This document shows, piece after piece, positions 1 through 8,199 of a stretch of 16,401 nucleotides of DNA (positions are counted from its first letter, which is position 1; the number at the start of each line of letters is the position of its first letter). The position numbers were made by a program, and so were the translations under genes. Origin of the DNA: Actinomycetales bacterium (lineage in GTDB: Bacteria > Actinomycetota > Actinomycetes > Actinomycetales > Dermatophilaceae); contig JADJVI010000005.1 in the NCBI GenBank assembly GCA_016710645.1, positions 1 through 16,401 on the forward strand, read 5' to 3'. A model generated the notes under the pieces. The model did no database searches. It was not told where the DNA came from and worked only from the letters and a program-made list of their open reading frames with translations.

Positions 1-237
1 CCGACGAGGTCACTCTCCGGGATCGGTCTACGTTCCCGGAAATTCACCCGGCATACGAGACTCTGGGTGGGTTCGTCGCGGCGGAGCTGGGACGCGTGCC
101 GACGGTCGACGACATCGTGAGTGTTGCCTGGCTGGCGGCTGAGGGTGATCCGCATGGAGGGCCGACGGGTGCGCGGGTGCGCTTCGAAGAGGTGCCGGAC
201 GCCGTCGACGAACTCGGGGCGACGGGGGAGGCGTCGA
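1..237 (+). CDS. CNNM/HlyC-family (hemolysin-like) membrane protein, C-terminal end only
   Basis: Only the C-terminal CorC_HlyC domain is present; the gene begins before the window. In the frame starting at base 3 the protein reads ...HPAYETLGGFVAAELGRVP, which matches the YxTLGGxV...LGRxP signature of this small domain found at the end of CNNM/CorC-type ion transport proteins. Around base 118-121 the conserved reading moves to another frame, where PGWRLRVIRMEGRRVRG gives the usual closing strand, and then moves back. At least two single-base indels are therefore present and no stop codon is seen in frame. The end given is inferred from where the second family member begins. CNNM proteins are thought to act in divalent cation (Mg2+/Co2+) transport at the cytoplasmic membrane; substrate cannot be judged here. 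The pairing with the next gene is the usual tandem arrangement for this family in actinobacteria. Confidence 0.65.
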
Positions 238-1278
238 CGACCGCTGCCTCGCTCTGGATCTCGCTGGCCCTGCTGCTCGGCAATGCCCACTTCGTGGGGC
301 TGAGTTCGCCGCGATGGCGGCGCGACGCAGCGCCCTGGGAACTGCTCGCCGTTGCGGCGGGGAACACGCGAGCCGCAACGCGCCTGCAGGCCCTCGAACA
401 CATGGGGTCGATGCTCGCTACCGCGCAACTGGGCATCACGGTGTGCTCGGTCGGGCTGGGCGCACTCGCCGAGTCCGCGCTGCATCACCTGCGGCTGCCG
501 TGGACCTCGATGTTGCCGTTCGGGTCGGTGGCGGTCGACGTGCTGGCGCTCGCCGGGGCGCTGCTTGTCGTGGTCTAACCTGCACGTCGTCGTCTGGCGA
601 TCCCCCAAGAACCTTGCCCTGGCCGGGCCGGATCGGGCCGCGATGTGGCTGGTGCCCTGCTGTTGTTCGTCGCGACGACCCGGCCGCCTGGTGCGGGTCA
701 TGGAAACGCCTCGCCAAGGCGCTGGTTCCCGGGGATCTTCCGGATCGAGCCGTGACGAGATCGCTTTCGGCGTTCACCGTCGACGAGGTCGCTCACATCG
801 TACGAGGAGCGGCCGCGAAGGGGCTCATCGAACAGGGTCGCCACGGGCTGCTGCGCAGCGCGCGGGGGTTCAGCGACAAGACCGCCGGCGATGTCGCGGT
901 GCCGGTGGAGCGGCTGGTCTCCCGGCCCCAAAGGCCACGCCGGCGCGGGGTCGAGCGACCCGTGGCGCGTAAGGGTTCTCGCGTTATCCGGTGCGGGACG
1001 CCGACGGGGTCCTCACGGGATAACTCCACCTAAAGGACGTCCTGTATGCCGGTGAGCAGGACTGGGACGCGCCGGTGCCGCTGACTTCGGTGCGGCAGCT
1101 GGCGACCGTGGCCAGCACCGACGAGGTCGAGGATGTCTCGCGACCGTGCAGCGCTCCGGCAGCCACGTCGCCCGGGTGCAGGACCCTGACGGGCAGATCC
1201 ACGGCGTGGTCTTCCTCGAGGACGTCCTGAAGAACTGGTGGGCGAGGTCGCGACGCCACCCAGCGCGACCCCGCTTGA
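238..1278 (+). CDS. CNNM/HlyC-family membrane protein with CBS pair, frame-broken
   Basis: A second CNNM protein follows directly. The N-terminal DUF21-type membrane domain is recognisable from ASLWISLALLLGNAHFVG and from QALEHMGSMLATAQLGITVC with SVGLGALAES after it (about bases 240-480), then a PKNLALAGPDRAAMWLVP segment near 606-660. After a linker come the CBS domains: FTVDEVAHIVRGAAAKGLIE, then GFSDKTAGDVAVPVERLVS, then HLKDVLYAGEQDWDAPVPLT, and a final VVFLEDVL segment near 1205. These pieces lie in all three frames, so six or more indels are needed to join them. The start is a guess near 238, where the first gene should end. The end is TGA at 1276-1278; if the last indel is read differently it would be TAG at 1308-1310. 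A short CGGGG/CCCCG inverted repeat at 1301-1315 may be a weak terminator. No CorC_HlyC domain follows, so this is the short CNNM form. Function in cation transport is family inference. Confidence 0.7.
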
Positions 1279-1370
1279 TGGGTGACGACGACGACCCAGC
1301 CGGGGAGTAGCCCCGAGACGTCAGCTCCCAGTCGCGAATAGGCAACGCGAGGAGCGTCGAGCGAAGGTCC

Positions 1371-2294
1371 TCAGGAGTCCGTTGTCGCGGCCAGGTTGAT
1401 CCAGCGGCTGGTGACGACCATGCCGAGGTGCTCGTAGAGTCCCAGCGCGCCAGCGCGCGAGTCGAGTCGCAGGCTCGATGGCGTGGTGGCCGTGGGGCGA
1501 ACATGGCGCAAGGACTCCGCGAGAAGGGCCCGAGCCAGGCCCTTGCCGCGTTCGTCGCGGCGCACGGCGAGCTTGTCGATGTAGGCGCCACCGTCGGTGG
1601 TGGTCATGACCAGCGAAGCCCACTACCCCGCTCGTCCGGGCCGAGCGCCACGCGCAGGTGCCAGGGTTCAACCCGGGGCGCCGCACCGTCGTGGCGGCGA
1701 AGTCGGCAAAGGAGTCGCGTTCTCGCGCCGACCATTCCAGGAAGGCGTCCTCGATGACCTCGTGCACGGCGGCATATTCGTCCGCCCTGGCGGCGCGAAG
1801 CAGGTAGCCGGGGAGATCGGCGGCGCGGGGATGTCGACGCCCTCCGGCAAGCGCAGGATCCAACTCTCCCAGCGCTGCCTCCAGCCGAGCCCGCGCAGCA
1901 GTACCTCGCCGGGCGAGCCGGCAGACACGGGCATTCCGACGACGGGGACGCCCCGCTCGGCTGCCTTGGCGACGATCCAGTGCGCGACCCAGGTGCCGAT
2001 GCCGCGTCCGCGGTAGGCGGGGTGGACCGCCGCGTCGGCACGGTCTGCGCGCGAGTGCTCGCCATAAGCGACCAGCCGCTCGCCGTCGAAGACACCCATC
2101 GTGGAGGACTCGATGTCGAAGCTCGGCCGTTGCCAGTCGGCAAAGATGTCTGCCTCTTCGATGGCGACCTCGCCCACCGTGTCGAGCTCGTGGGCAGCCA
2201 TCAGCTCGAAGACGGCTCTGGAATCCGTGTGCCGTAGCGGCCGCGTCGTGAGGTGTGGGGGCAGCCCGGAGTCGTTCTGCATGGGTCGGAGCAT
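1371..2294 (-). CDS. tandem GNAT-family N-acetyltransferase, frame-broken
   Basis: The protein starts MLRPMQNDSGLPPHLTTRPL (ATG at 2294, minus strand) and carries two GNAT domains. The first has the acetyl-CoA pyrophosphate loop VHPAYRGRGIGTWVAHWIVA; the second has KLAVRRDERGKGLARALLAE and ends in LGLYEHLGMVVTSRWINLAA before TGA at 1371-1373. Both loops keep the R/Q-x-x-G-x-G/A pattern, so both domains may bind acetyl-CoA. The reading frame slips near 1815-1850 (between LPEGVDIP and DLPGYLLRAARADEYAAVHE) and at least twice more between 1600 and 1690. Corrected length would be about 305 residues. Tandem GNAT proteins include mycothiol synthase (MshD), which actinobacteria need, but I see nothing that singles out MshD and would not assign it. 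Only 28 bases separate the start from the 3' end of tRNA-Arg on the same strand, so it may be transcribed with that tRNA. The substrate is unknown. Confidence 0.75.
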
Positions 2295-2322
2295 GACATG
2301 GCTGCGTCGCAGAGAAATTCGG

Positions 2323-2394
2323 TGCCCCCGGCAGGATTCGAACCTGCGCCCCCGCCTCCGGAGGGCGGTGCTCTATCCCCTGAGCTACGGGGGC
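2323..2394 (-). tRNA. tRNA-Arg (anticodon CCG)
   Basis: Read on the minus strand from 2394, the sequence folds as a complete 72-base cloverleaf. The acceptor stem is GCCCCCG paired with CGGGGGC, the D stem is GCTC/GAGC, the anticodon stem is CCGCC/GGCGG around the loop CTCCGGA, and the T stem is GCAGG/CCTGC around TTCGAAT. The anticodon CCG reads the arginine codon CGG, which is common in this GC-rich sequence. The discriminator base is A, and the bases after it are CCG, so CCA is not encoded and must be added by CCA-adding enzyme. It is transcribed divergently from the DALR-lysA operon and points toward the GNAT gene. Confidence 0.97.
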
Positions 2395-2465
2395 TGACGA
2401 GCTTGCGCCATCAGCCTGATGGGTCTGGGCGGCTCGGAAGTCGCGCCTGCAGGAGGGTACCAGCC

Positions 2466-2471
2466 TAAGCT
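2466..2471 (+). promoter_or_regulatory. candidate -10 box for a leaderless DALR-lysA-hom-thrCB transcript
   Basis: TAAGCT fits the actinobacterial TANNNT -10 pattern and lies 7 bases upstream of the ATG at 2479, the spacing expected when transcription starts on the A of the start codon. No ribosome binding site is placed correctly for that ATG; the nearest AGGAGG (2452-2457) is more than 20 bases away. I see no good -35 box. The idea of a leaderless transcript is inference. Confidence 0.35.
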
Positions 2472-2478
2472 GCCCGGC

Positions 2479-3201
2479 ATGGAACCGGCGCTCGCGGAGG
2501 ACCTCCTCGGGTACCTGGCCCAGCGGATCGCGACCCTCGCCGGCGACGCAGTAGCGGTGTCGTTGCGCCGCGCGAGTGCTGGCGCGCGCGAGTGGCGCAG
2601 CGCGCAACCCGCCCGCGAGGGCTCCGACCCACAACAGCTCCGGTATGCCGTGGAAACAGACCGCGCGATTGCTCACCTCCTCGACGACGCCCGGCTCGAA
2701 GGGGCGACCCTCGTCGTGAGACTGACCCCACTGGCGGTGGTCAACGGACTCCATGGGCTCGCGAGTCGTCAACTCGACTCCGCTACAAGCAATTCCGCAG
2801 GGTCAACCACAACCCGGCACACCCTGGACGATCCCGTGTTCCGCCTGCAGCTGGCCTACTCCAGGGCCCGACGTGATGCCGAAGGGCCGCGCTGGGAGGA
2901 GGCGGACGGCATACCTGGCAGCGCTCTGGACGAGGCGGGAGCGATGGTCGACCTCGTGGCCGCGCTCCTGGAATCACCGCGCCGGATGGCCGACCCCACC
3001 ACCAGACCGGAGCAAGCCGCGGCTGCGCTGGGAGCCGTCGCCACGGCATACCTGGCCTGGGAGGGTGAGTTGCCACCGCACCTACCCGTCGTGGCGCCAC
3101 CAGTGCCAGCGCTGACACCCAGGCTGCTCGCGAGCGCGGCCGCCGGTGTCTTGGAGCGTGGAATGTCCGGCCTGGGCATTGTGGCGCGCGAAAGGATATG
3201 A
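2479..3201 (+). CDS. orphan DALR anticodon-binding-domain protein (ArgRS C-terminal-like)
   Basis: This 240-residue protein resembles the anticodon-binding DALR domain at the C terminus of arginyl-tRNA synthetase. The clearest mark is DDPVFRLQLAYSRARR (about residues 114-129), the counterpart of the family pattern NPVxYVQYAHAR, followed by helices MVDLVAALLESPRRMAD and an AAALGAVATAYLAWE segment. There is no HIGH or KMSK signature and no room for a class I catalytic domain, so it should not charge tRNA by itself. Comparable stand-alone proteins sit just upstream of lysA in other actinobacteria such as Streptomyces. It may bind tRNA or be a relic of an argS duplication; no function is established that I know of. 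ATG 2479 was preferred over the open frame upstream, which runs into the promoter area. It ends 3 bases before lysA, whose ribosome binding site AAAGGA lies within its last codons, so the two are surely co-transcribed. Confidence 0.8.
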   Translation: MEPALAEDLLGYLAQRIATLAGDAVAVSLRRASAGAREWRSAQPAREGSDPQQLRYAVETDRAIAHLLDDARLEGATLVVRLTPLAVVNGLHGLASRQLDSATSNSAGSTTTRHTLDDPVFRLQLAYSRARRDAEGPRWEEADGIPGSALDEAGAMVDLVAALLESPRRMADPTTRPEQAAAALGAVATAYLAWEGELPPHLPVVAPPVPALTPRLLASAAAGVLERGMSGLGIVARERI

Positions 3202-3204
3202 ACC

Positions 3205-4641
3205 ATGCGCGCACACGAGGCCGGGGCTCTGCATGCCGAGGGCTACGGGGCGGCGCCCCAGTGGTTGCCCTATCCCGACGAGGTCATGGCGCTGCTGCCG
3301 CAGTTGTGGTCCGACGGGGTGACCCGTGACGGCGACGGAGCGCTCGCCGTGGCGGGGGTGTCGGCGACCGAGCTGGCGCGCGATTTCGGCACCCCGGCTT
3401 ATGTCATGGACGAGGACGACTTCCGGCGGCGGGCGCGGGCCTTCCGCGACGAGTTCACCGCGCCCTTCGAGCGCACCCTGGCCGGGGCCGACGTCTACTA
3501 CGCGGGCAAGGCGTTCCTGTGCTCGGCTGTCGCCGCGTGGGTGATGCAGGAGGGGCTCTGCCTCGACGTGTGCTCGCTCGGTGAGCTGTCGGTCGCAATG
3601 CGAGTCGGCTTCCCCGGCAACAAGATCGGGATGCACGGCAACAACAAGAGCGCCGAGGAGATCCGCGCCGGGCTGACCTATGGGGTCGGGCGGATCGTCG
3701 TCGACTCCTTCCACGAGATCGAACGAGTTGCGGCCATTGCCGCTGAGCTCGACGTCGTCGCCCCGGTGATGGTCCGCGTCACCGTGGGGGTGGAGGCGCA
3801 CACCCACGAGTTCATCGCGACCGCCCACGAGGACCAGAAGTTCGGTTTCAGCCTTGCCGGCGGGCAGGCCGAGGCGGCCGTGCTCGCCGTGCTCGCGCAG
3901 GACCGGCTCCACCTGCTCGGACTGCACAGCCACATCGGTAGCCAGATCTTCGACGTCAGCGGGTTCGAGATTGCGGCGCGGCGGCTGGTCGAACTGCACG
4001 TCAAGGTCGCGACCGAGCACGGCTACCTCATGCCGGAGATGGACCTCGGCGGTGGCTATGGCATGTCCTACACGAGTCAGCACACCCCGATGACGCCTGC
4101 TGAGCTCGGTGACCAGCTCGCCGGGGTGGTGCGCCGCGAGCTCAAGCCGCTGGCCGACGCGGTGCCCGGCGCGCGGGTGCCACGCATCTCGATCGAGCCG
4201 GGCCGGTCGATCGTCGGCCCGAGCACCTTCACGCTCTACACCGTCGGCACCGTCAAGGACGTGCAGGTCAACGACCGCGCTCAGCGGCTCTATGTCGCCG
4301 TGGACGGCGGGATGAGTGACAACGTCCGCACCGCGCTCTACGACGCCGACTACTCCTGCACCCTGGCCAACCGGGCCAGCGACGCTGCGCCTCGCGTCGC
4401 CCGGGTCGTCGGCAAGCACTGCGAGAGCGGCGACATCGTCGTCATGGACGAATACCTGCCGGCCGACATCACCCCCGGTGACCTCGTCGCGGTCCCGGGC
4501 ACGGGTGCCTACTGCCGGGCGCTGTCCAGCCAGTACAACCACACTCCCCGCCCGCCGGTCATTGCCGTCAAGGACGGCCAGGCCCGGGTCATCGTGCGCC
4601 GAGAAACCGTCGAGGACCTCTTGGCGCTGGACGTCTGGTGA
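3205..4641 (+). CDS. lysA: diaminopimelate decarboxylase
   Basis: LysA removes the D-carboxyl group of meso-diaminopimelate to give L-lysine, the last step of the lysine pathway, using pyridoxal phosphate in the cytosol. The 478-residue protein shows the group IV decarboxylase layout. The PLP lysine is K102 in DVYYAGKAFLC, the HSHIGSQ motif is at 241-247, the glycine-rich phosphate-binding stretch DLGGGYG at 280-286, EPGRS at 331-335, the substrate-binding/active-site cysteine motif GKHCESGD at 403-410 (C406), and the tyrosine-containing GAYC at 435-438. The length is slightly over the usual 420-460 because of about 40 extra N-terminal residues, common in actinobacteria. ATG 3205 has AAAGGA about 9 bases upstream. 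The gene is 3 bases after the DALR gene and 19 bases before hom, so it is in one operon with threonine genes although lysine and threonine are competing branches from aspartate semialdehyde. Confidence 0.97.
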   Translation: MRAHEAGALHAEGYGAAPQWLPYPDEVMALLPQLWSDGVTRDGDGALAVAGVSATELARDFGTPAYVMDEDDFRRRARAFRDEFTAPFERTLAGADVYYAGKAFLCSAVAAWVMQEGLCLDVCSLGELSVAMRVGFPGNKIGMHGNNKSAEEIRAGLTYGVGRIVVDSFHEIERVAAIAAELDVVAPVMVRVTVGVEAHTHEFIATAHEDQKFGFSLAGGQAEAAVLAVLAQDRLHLLGLHSHIGSQIFDVSGFEIAARRLVELHVKVATEHGYLMPEMDLGGGYGMSYTSQHTPMTPAELGDQLAGVVRRELKPLADAVPGARVPRISIEPGRSIVGPSTFTLYTVGTVKDVQVNDRAQRLYVAVDGGMSDNVRTALYDADYSCTLANRASDAAPRVARVVGKHCESGDIVVMDEYLPADITPGDLVAVPGTGAYCRALSSQYNHTPRPPVIAVKDGQARVIVRRETVEDLLALDVW

Positions 4642-4660
4642 TCGGGGATGATGGTGCACC

Positions 4661-6040
4661 GTGACTAAGGAACAGAGCGCCCCGGGGGGCGAACCATTGC
4701 GGGTGGCGCTGCTCGGCTGCGGGGTGGTCGGCTCGGCGGTGGCCCGCCTGCTGACCGAGCATGCCGCCGACCTCACCGCCCGTGTCGGGCGGCCCCTTCA
4801 GTTGGTCGGCATCGGCGTGCGCCGGGCCGGTCGCACCCGTCCCGAGGCCGGCGTCGACCCCACGCTGTTCACCACCGACTCGACCGAACTGGTCACCCGC
4901 GCCGACATCGTCGTCGAGGTCATCGGGGGCATCGAGCCGGCTCGGTCGCTCATCTTGCGCGCCATGGAGCACGGCGCGTCGGTCGTCACCGCCAACAAGG
5001 CCCTGCTCGCCGAGGACGGCCCTACCTTGTATGCCGCCGCCCGCGATCACGGAGTCGACCTCTACTACGAGGCCGCGGTCGCCGGGGCGATCCCGCTGCT
5101 ACGCCCGCTGCGTGAGTCCCTGGCCGGCGACAGCGTCCGCAAGGTCATCGGGATCGTCAACGGCACGACCAACTATGTGCTGGACAAGATGGACTCGACC
5201 GGCGCGGGCTTTGCCGAAGCGGTGAGCCAGGCTCAGGCGCTCGGGTATGCCGAGGCCGACCCGACCGCCGACGTCGAGGGGTTCGACGCCGCCGCCAAGG
5301 CCGCCATCCTCGCCTCGCTGGCCTTCCACACCCGCGTGTCCGGGCGCGATGTCCATCGCGAGGGCATCACCGAGGTCACCGCGGCCGACATCCAGGCCGC
5401 CAAGGACATGGACTGCGTCGTCAAGCTGCTTGCCATCTGTGAGCGGGTCGACGCCCACGACGGGCCCGACGGACCCACCCCCGGTGGGGTGTCGGTGCGC
5501 GTGCACCCAGCGATGCTGCCGCGCCGCCACCCACTCGCCGGCGTCCGCGAGGCCTTCAACGCGGTCTTCGTCGAGGCCGACGCGGCCGGGCAGCTGATGT
5601 TTTACGGCCGCGGCGCCGGGGGCGACCCCACCGCCAGTGCGGTCCTCGGTGACATCGTCGCCGTCGCGCGGCACCGGGTCGGCGGCGGTCATGGACCGGG
5701 CGAGAGCTCGTATGCCGACCTGCCGGTGCTTGACATGGGCCAGGCACTCACCCGCTATCACATCAGTCTCGACGTCGCCGACCGCCCGGGCGTTCTCGCC
5801 CAGGTCGCCACGGCCTTCGCCGACCACGAGGTGTCGATCGAGACGGTCCGCCAACAGCAGATTCCTGCCGACCTGGATGACGCCGCTGGCCCTGGACACG
5901 CTCCCTCCGCTGCGCGCGCCAGCCTCGTCGTGGTCACCCATGCCGCTCCCGACGCGGCCCTGTCGGCGACGGTCGATGCCCTCGCCGCGCTGCCGATCGT
6001 TCGCGGCGTCAACTCCGTCATGCGTGTGGAAGGTGTCTGA
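4661..6040 (+). CDS. hom: homoserine dehydrogenase with C-terminal ACT domain
   Basis: Hom reduces aspartate semialdehyde to homoserine with NAD(P)H, the branch point to threonine and methionine. The 459-residue protein begins at GTG 4661. An N-terminal Rossmann fold carries the dinucleotide motif LLGCGVVGSAVA (about 17-28). Further marks are the catalytic-region TANKALLAEDG (110-120; K113), the substrate-domain IVNGTTNYVLDKM (165-177), and LGYAEADPTADVEGFDAAAK (194-213) with the acidic residues and lysine used in catalysis. From about 365 to 455 there is an ACT domain (RYHISLDVADRPGVLAQVAT...), which in this family mediates feedback inhibition by threonine. The domain is complete, so the enzyme is probably threonine-sensitive. 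An extra Ala/Pro-rich loop (about 403-418) within the ACT domain is unusual but lies in a surface-loop position. The start lies 19 bases after lysA; the stop is 1 base before thrC. Confidence 0.97.
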   Translation: MTKEQSAPGGEPLRVALLGCGVVGSAVARLLTEHAADLTARVGRPLQLVGIGVRRAGRTRPEAGVDPTLFTTDSTELVTRADIVVEVIGGIEPARSLILRAMEHGASVVTANKALLAEDGPTLYAAARDHGVDLYYEAAVAGAIPLLRPLRESLAGDSVRKVIGIVNGTTNYVLDKMDSTGAGFAEAVSQAQALGYAEADPTADVEGFDAAAKAAILASLAFHTRVSGRDVHREGITEVTAADIQAAKDMDCVVKLLAICERVDAHDGPDGPTPGGVSVRVHPAMLPRRHPLAGVREAFNAVFVEADAAGQLMFYGRGAGGDPTASAVLGDIVAVARHRVGGGHGPGESSYADLPVLDMGQALTRYHISLDVADRPGVLAQVATAFADHEVSIETVRQQQIPADLDDAAGPGHAPSAARASLVVVTHAAPDAALSATVDALAALPIVRGVNSVMRVEGV

Positions 6041-6041
6041 C

Positions 6042-7148
6042 ATGGCTCACCAATGGCGCGGGGTCATCCGCGAGTATGCCGATCGGTTGCCGATGCTCGC
6101 CGGAGCCCCGACCGTCACCCTCCTGGAGGGCGGCACCCCACTCATCCCCGCGGCATACCTGTCCGATCGGGTCGGCGCGCAGGTCTACCTCAAGTACGAA
6201 GGTCTCAACCCGACCGGCTCTTTCAAAGACCGCGGGATGACGACGGCGATCTCCGTCGCGGCCCGCAATGGCGCCAAGGCGGTCATCTGCGCCTCGACCG
6301 GCAACACCAGCGCGAGCGCCGCGGCCTATGCCACCAAGGCCGGCATGGCCTGCGCCGTGCTCGTGCCCGACGGCAAGATCGCCATGGGCAAGCTGTCTCA
6401 GGCGATCGCCCACGGGGCGACCCTGCTGCAGGTCGAGGGCAACTTCGACGACTGCCTCAACGTCGCCCGGAAGCTCGCCGAGTCCTACCCCGTCGAACTG
6501 GTCAACTCGGTCAACCCGGCGCGGATCGAGGGTCAGAAGACGGCCGCCTTCGAAATCGTCGACGCCCTGGGCGACGCCCCCGAGATCCACTGCCTGCCGG
6601 TCGGCAACGCCGGCAACATCACCGCCTACTGGCAGGGCTACCGCGAGTATGCCGGTGGCACGCCGGGCGGCGAGGGTGCGGCTGCCGCGGGTGGCCCGGC
6701 CACCCACCTGCCGCAGATGTGGGGCTTCCAGGCCGCCGGTGCCGCGCCGATCGTGCTCGGGCACCCCGTCGACCACCCCGAGACCATGGCCACCGCCATC
6801 CGGATCGGCAACCCGGCGTCGTGGTCACAGGCGGTCGCCGCTCGCGACGACTCGGGCGGGCGTATCGAGGCCGTCACCGACGAGCAGATCCTCGCCGCCC
6901 ACCGCATCCTCTCCGCGCACGAGGGGGTTTTCGTCGAGCCGGGCTCGGCCGCATCGGTCGCGGGCCTGCTCATGTGTTCGGAGGCGGGCGTCGTCCCGCC
7001 CGGTGCCCGCATCGTCTGCACGGTGACCGGCCACGGCCTCAAGGATCCGCAGTGGGCCCTGCGCCAGGCGGATGGCTCCGAGGTGACGCCCACCAGGATC
7101 CCCGTCGACGCCTACTCCGCCGCGGCGGCGCTCGGCCTGGAAGGCTGA
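6042..7148 (+). CDS. thrC: threonine synthase
   Basis: ThrC converts O-phosphohomoserine to threonine and phosphate, the final step of the pathway, with pyridoxal phosphate. The 368-residue protein is the shorter type usual in actinobacteria. The PLP lysine is K62 in KYEGLNPTGSFKDRGMT; STGNTSASAAAYA (86-98) is the substrate/PLP loop, and VGNAGN (187-192) binds the cofactor phosphate. TGHGLKDP lies near the C terminus as expected. ATG 6042 has GGAAGG about 7 bases upstream and follows the hom stop with a single base between. An Ala/Gly-rich insert (about 206-220, GGTPGGEGAAAAGG) is a loop variation. The gene is intact and ends 5 bases before thrB. Confidence 0.97.
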   Translation: MAHQWRGVIREYADRLPMLAGAPTVTLLEGGTPLIPAAYLSDRVGAQVYLKYEGLNPTGSFKDRGMTTAISVAARNGAKAVICASTGNTSASAAAYATKAGMACAVLVPDGKIAMGKLSQAIAHGATLLQVEGNFDDCLNVARKLAESYPVELVNSVNPARIEGQKTAAFEIVDALGDAPEIHCLPVGNAGNITAYWQGYREYAGGTPGGEGAAAAGGPATHLPQMWGFQAAGAAPIVLGHPVDHPETMATAIRIGNPASWSQAVAARDDSGGRIEAVTDEQILAAHRILSAHEGVFVEPGSAASVAGLLMCSEAGVVPPGARIVCTVTGHGLKDPQWALRQADGSEVTPTRIPVDAYSAAAALGLEG

Positions 7149-7153
7149 CCGAC

Positions 7154-8116
7154 GTGAGCGTCGTCCCATCCGGTGCTGCGATCCGGGTCCGCACCCCGGC
7201 CAGCAGCGCCAACCTCGGCCCGGGCTTCGACTCGATCGGCCTGGCCCTGGGGGTGTGGGACGAACTCGACTTCACCGTCACCGACCAGCCGGGGCTGCGC
7301 ATCGAGGTCGCCGGATCGGGTGCCGACGGCGTGCCCCGCGACGAGTCGCACCTGGTCTATCGCTCGCTCGTCCGCGGGCTACGGGAACTAGGAGTTGAGC
7401 CGCCGGTCGGCCTGCTCATGCAGACCCGCAACGCCGTGCCGCACGGACGAGGGATGGGCTCGTCGGCGACGGCGATCGTGTCGGGCGTCGCCGCAGCGCA
7501 CGGCCTGGCGGCATACCTGGGCTCGGCTGCTCCATCCCCCGGTGGCAGCGTCGAGATCGACCTCGACGCCGTCAACTCCCTGGCCAGCGAGCTGGAGGGG
7601 CACCCCGACAACGCCTCGGCCACGGTCTTCGGGGGGATGACATTGTCGTTCACCCCGGACGTCGTCGACCCCGCCGCGCGGGTCACCCCGACCGTGACCG
7701 TGCGGCTGCCGCTGCACCCCGACCTCACCGCCATCGTCTTCGTGCCCGAGGCGACCCTGGCCACCCACACGGCCCGGGCCCTGCTGCCCGAGCGCATCCC
7801 GCTGCGCGACGCCGCGCTCAACTCCGCCCGCGCCGCGCTCCTGGTCGAGGCGGCCACGCGCCGGCCAGAGCTCCTCGTCCCCGCCACCCGCGACTGGCTG
7901 CACCAGGAAGCCCGGCGGCCCTCGTATGCCGCGTCCATGGCCTTGGTCGACCGGCTGCGGACCGCAGGCCACGCGGCCACGATCTCGGGTGCCGGGCCGA
8001 GCGTCCTCGCGCTGACCACGCACGACCGGGTCGATGACGTCACCGCCGGTGACGACAGCTGGCGCCGGCTCGTGCCCGGCATACCGGCCCATGGGGTGAC
8101 CGTCAGCGCGCGGTGA
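7154..8116 (+). CDS. thrB: homoserine kinase
   Basis: ThrB phosphorylates homoserine with ATP to O-phosphohomoserine, the substrate for ThrC. The 320-residue protein is a GHMP kinase. The N terminus has VRTPASSANLGPGFDSIGLA, the ATP-binding glycine/serine loop is AVPHGRGMGSSATAIVSG (about 94-111), ELEGHPDNASATVFGG follows, and GAGPSVLAL near the C terminus is the third GHMP motif. GTG 7154 was chosen because it sits 5 bases after the thrC stop, has GGAAGG upstream, and gives the usual family length; the open frame continues far upstream across thrC but shows no family similarity there. It is the last gene of the DALR-lysA-hom-thrC-thrB operon. Its stop codon is part of the stem of the following hairpin. 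Confidence 0.96.
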   Translation: MSVVPSGAAIRVRTPASSANLGPGFDSIGLALGVWDELDFTVTDQPGLRIEVAGSGADGVPRDESHLVYRSLVRGLRELGVEPPVGLLMQTRNAVPHGRGMGSSATAIVSGVAAAHGLAAYLGSAAPSPGGSVEIDLDAVNSLASELEGHPDNASATVFGGMTLSFTPDVVDPAARVTPTVTVRLPLHPDLTAIVFVPEATLATHTARALLPERIPLRDAALNSARAALLVEAATRRPELLVPATRDWLHQEARRPSYAASMALVDRLRTAGHAATISGAGPSVLALTTHDRVDDVTAGDDSWRRLVPGIPAHGVTVSAR

Positions 8117-8141
8117 GGCGTGCACCCCGCAGGTGCCTCAC
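8113..8141 (+). terminator. hairpin at the end of the threonine operon
   Basis: GTGAG (8113-8117) pairs with CTCAC (8137-8141) and GCACC (8122-8126) with GGTGC (8132-8136), with a four-base bulge on the 5' arm and a CCGCA loop. The thrB stop codon is within the 5' arm. No T run follows, as is common in actinobacteria. It separates the operon from the rho promoter region. Confidence 0.5.
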
Positions 8142-8187
8142 GTTGACCGCGTAGGCCGTGGTGACGGTATGCCGGTGGGTTTGGTGT

Positions 8188-8193
8188 TAGATT
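8188..8193 (+). promoter_or_regulatory. candidate -10 box for rho
   Basis: TAGATT matches the TANNNT -10 consensus, in a locally AT-richer patch. Transcription from here would begin near 8200 and give a leader of about 197 bases. A -35 element is not clear: TTGACC at 8143-8148 is too far away and GTGACG at 8161-8166 gives a long 21-base spacer. Confidence 0.35.
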
Positions 8194-8199
8194 GGGCTC

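Noticed and set aside
2395..2478. Threonine/lysine attenuator or leader peptide before the operon
   Set aside because: No run of Thr, Ile or Lys codons and no terminator/antiterminator pair was seen; the space is only 84 bases.
2419..2478. Earlier start for the DALR protein
   Set aside because: The upstream frame overlaps the promoter-like area and adds residues without similarity to the family; ATG 2479 fits better.
3082..4776. A 564-residue open frame on the minus strand opposite lysA
   Set aside because: It mirrors lysA codon structure in GC-rich DNA, has no recognisable domain, and lysA is certain.
6053..7153. Long N-terminal extension of ThrB across thrC
   Set aside because: The extra part is an Arg/Pro-rich out-of-frame reading of thrC; GTG 7154 gives the normal family length.
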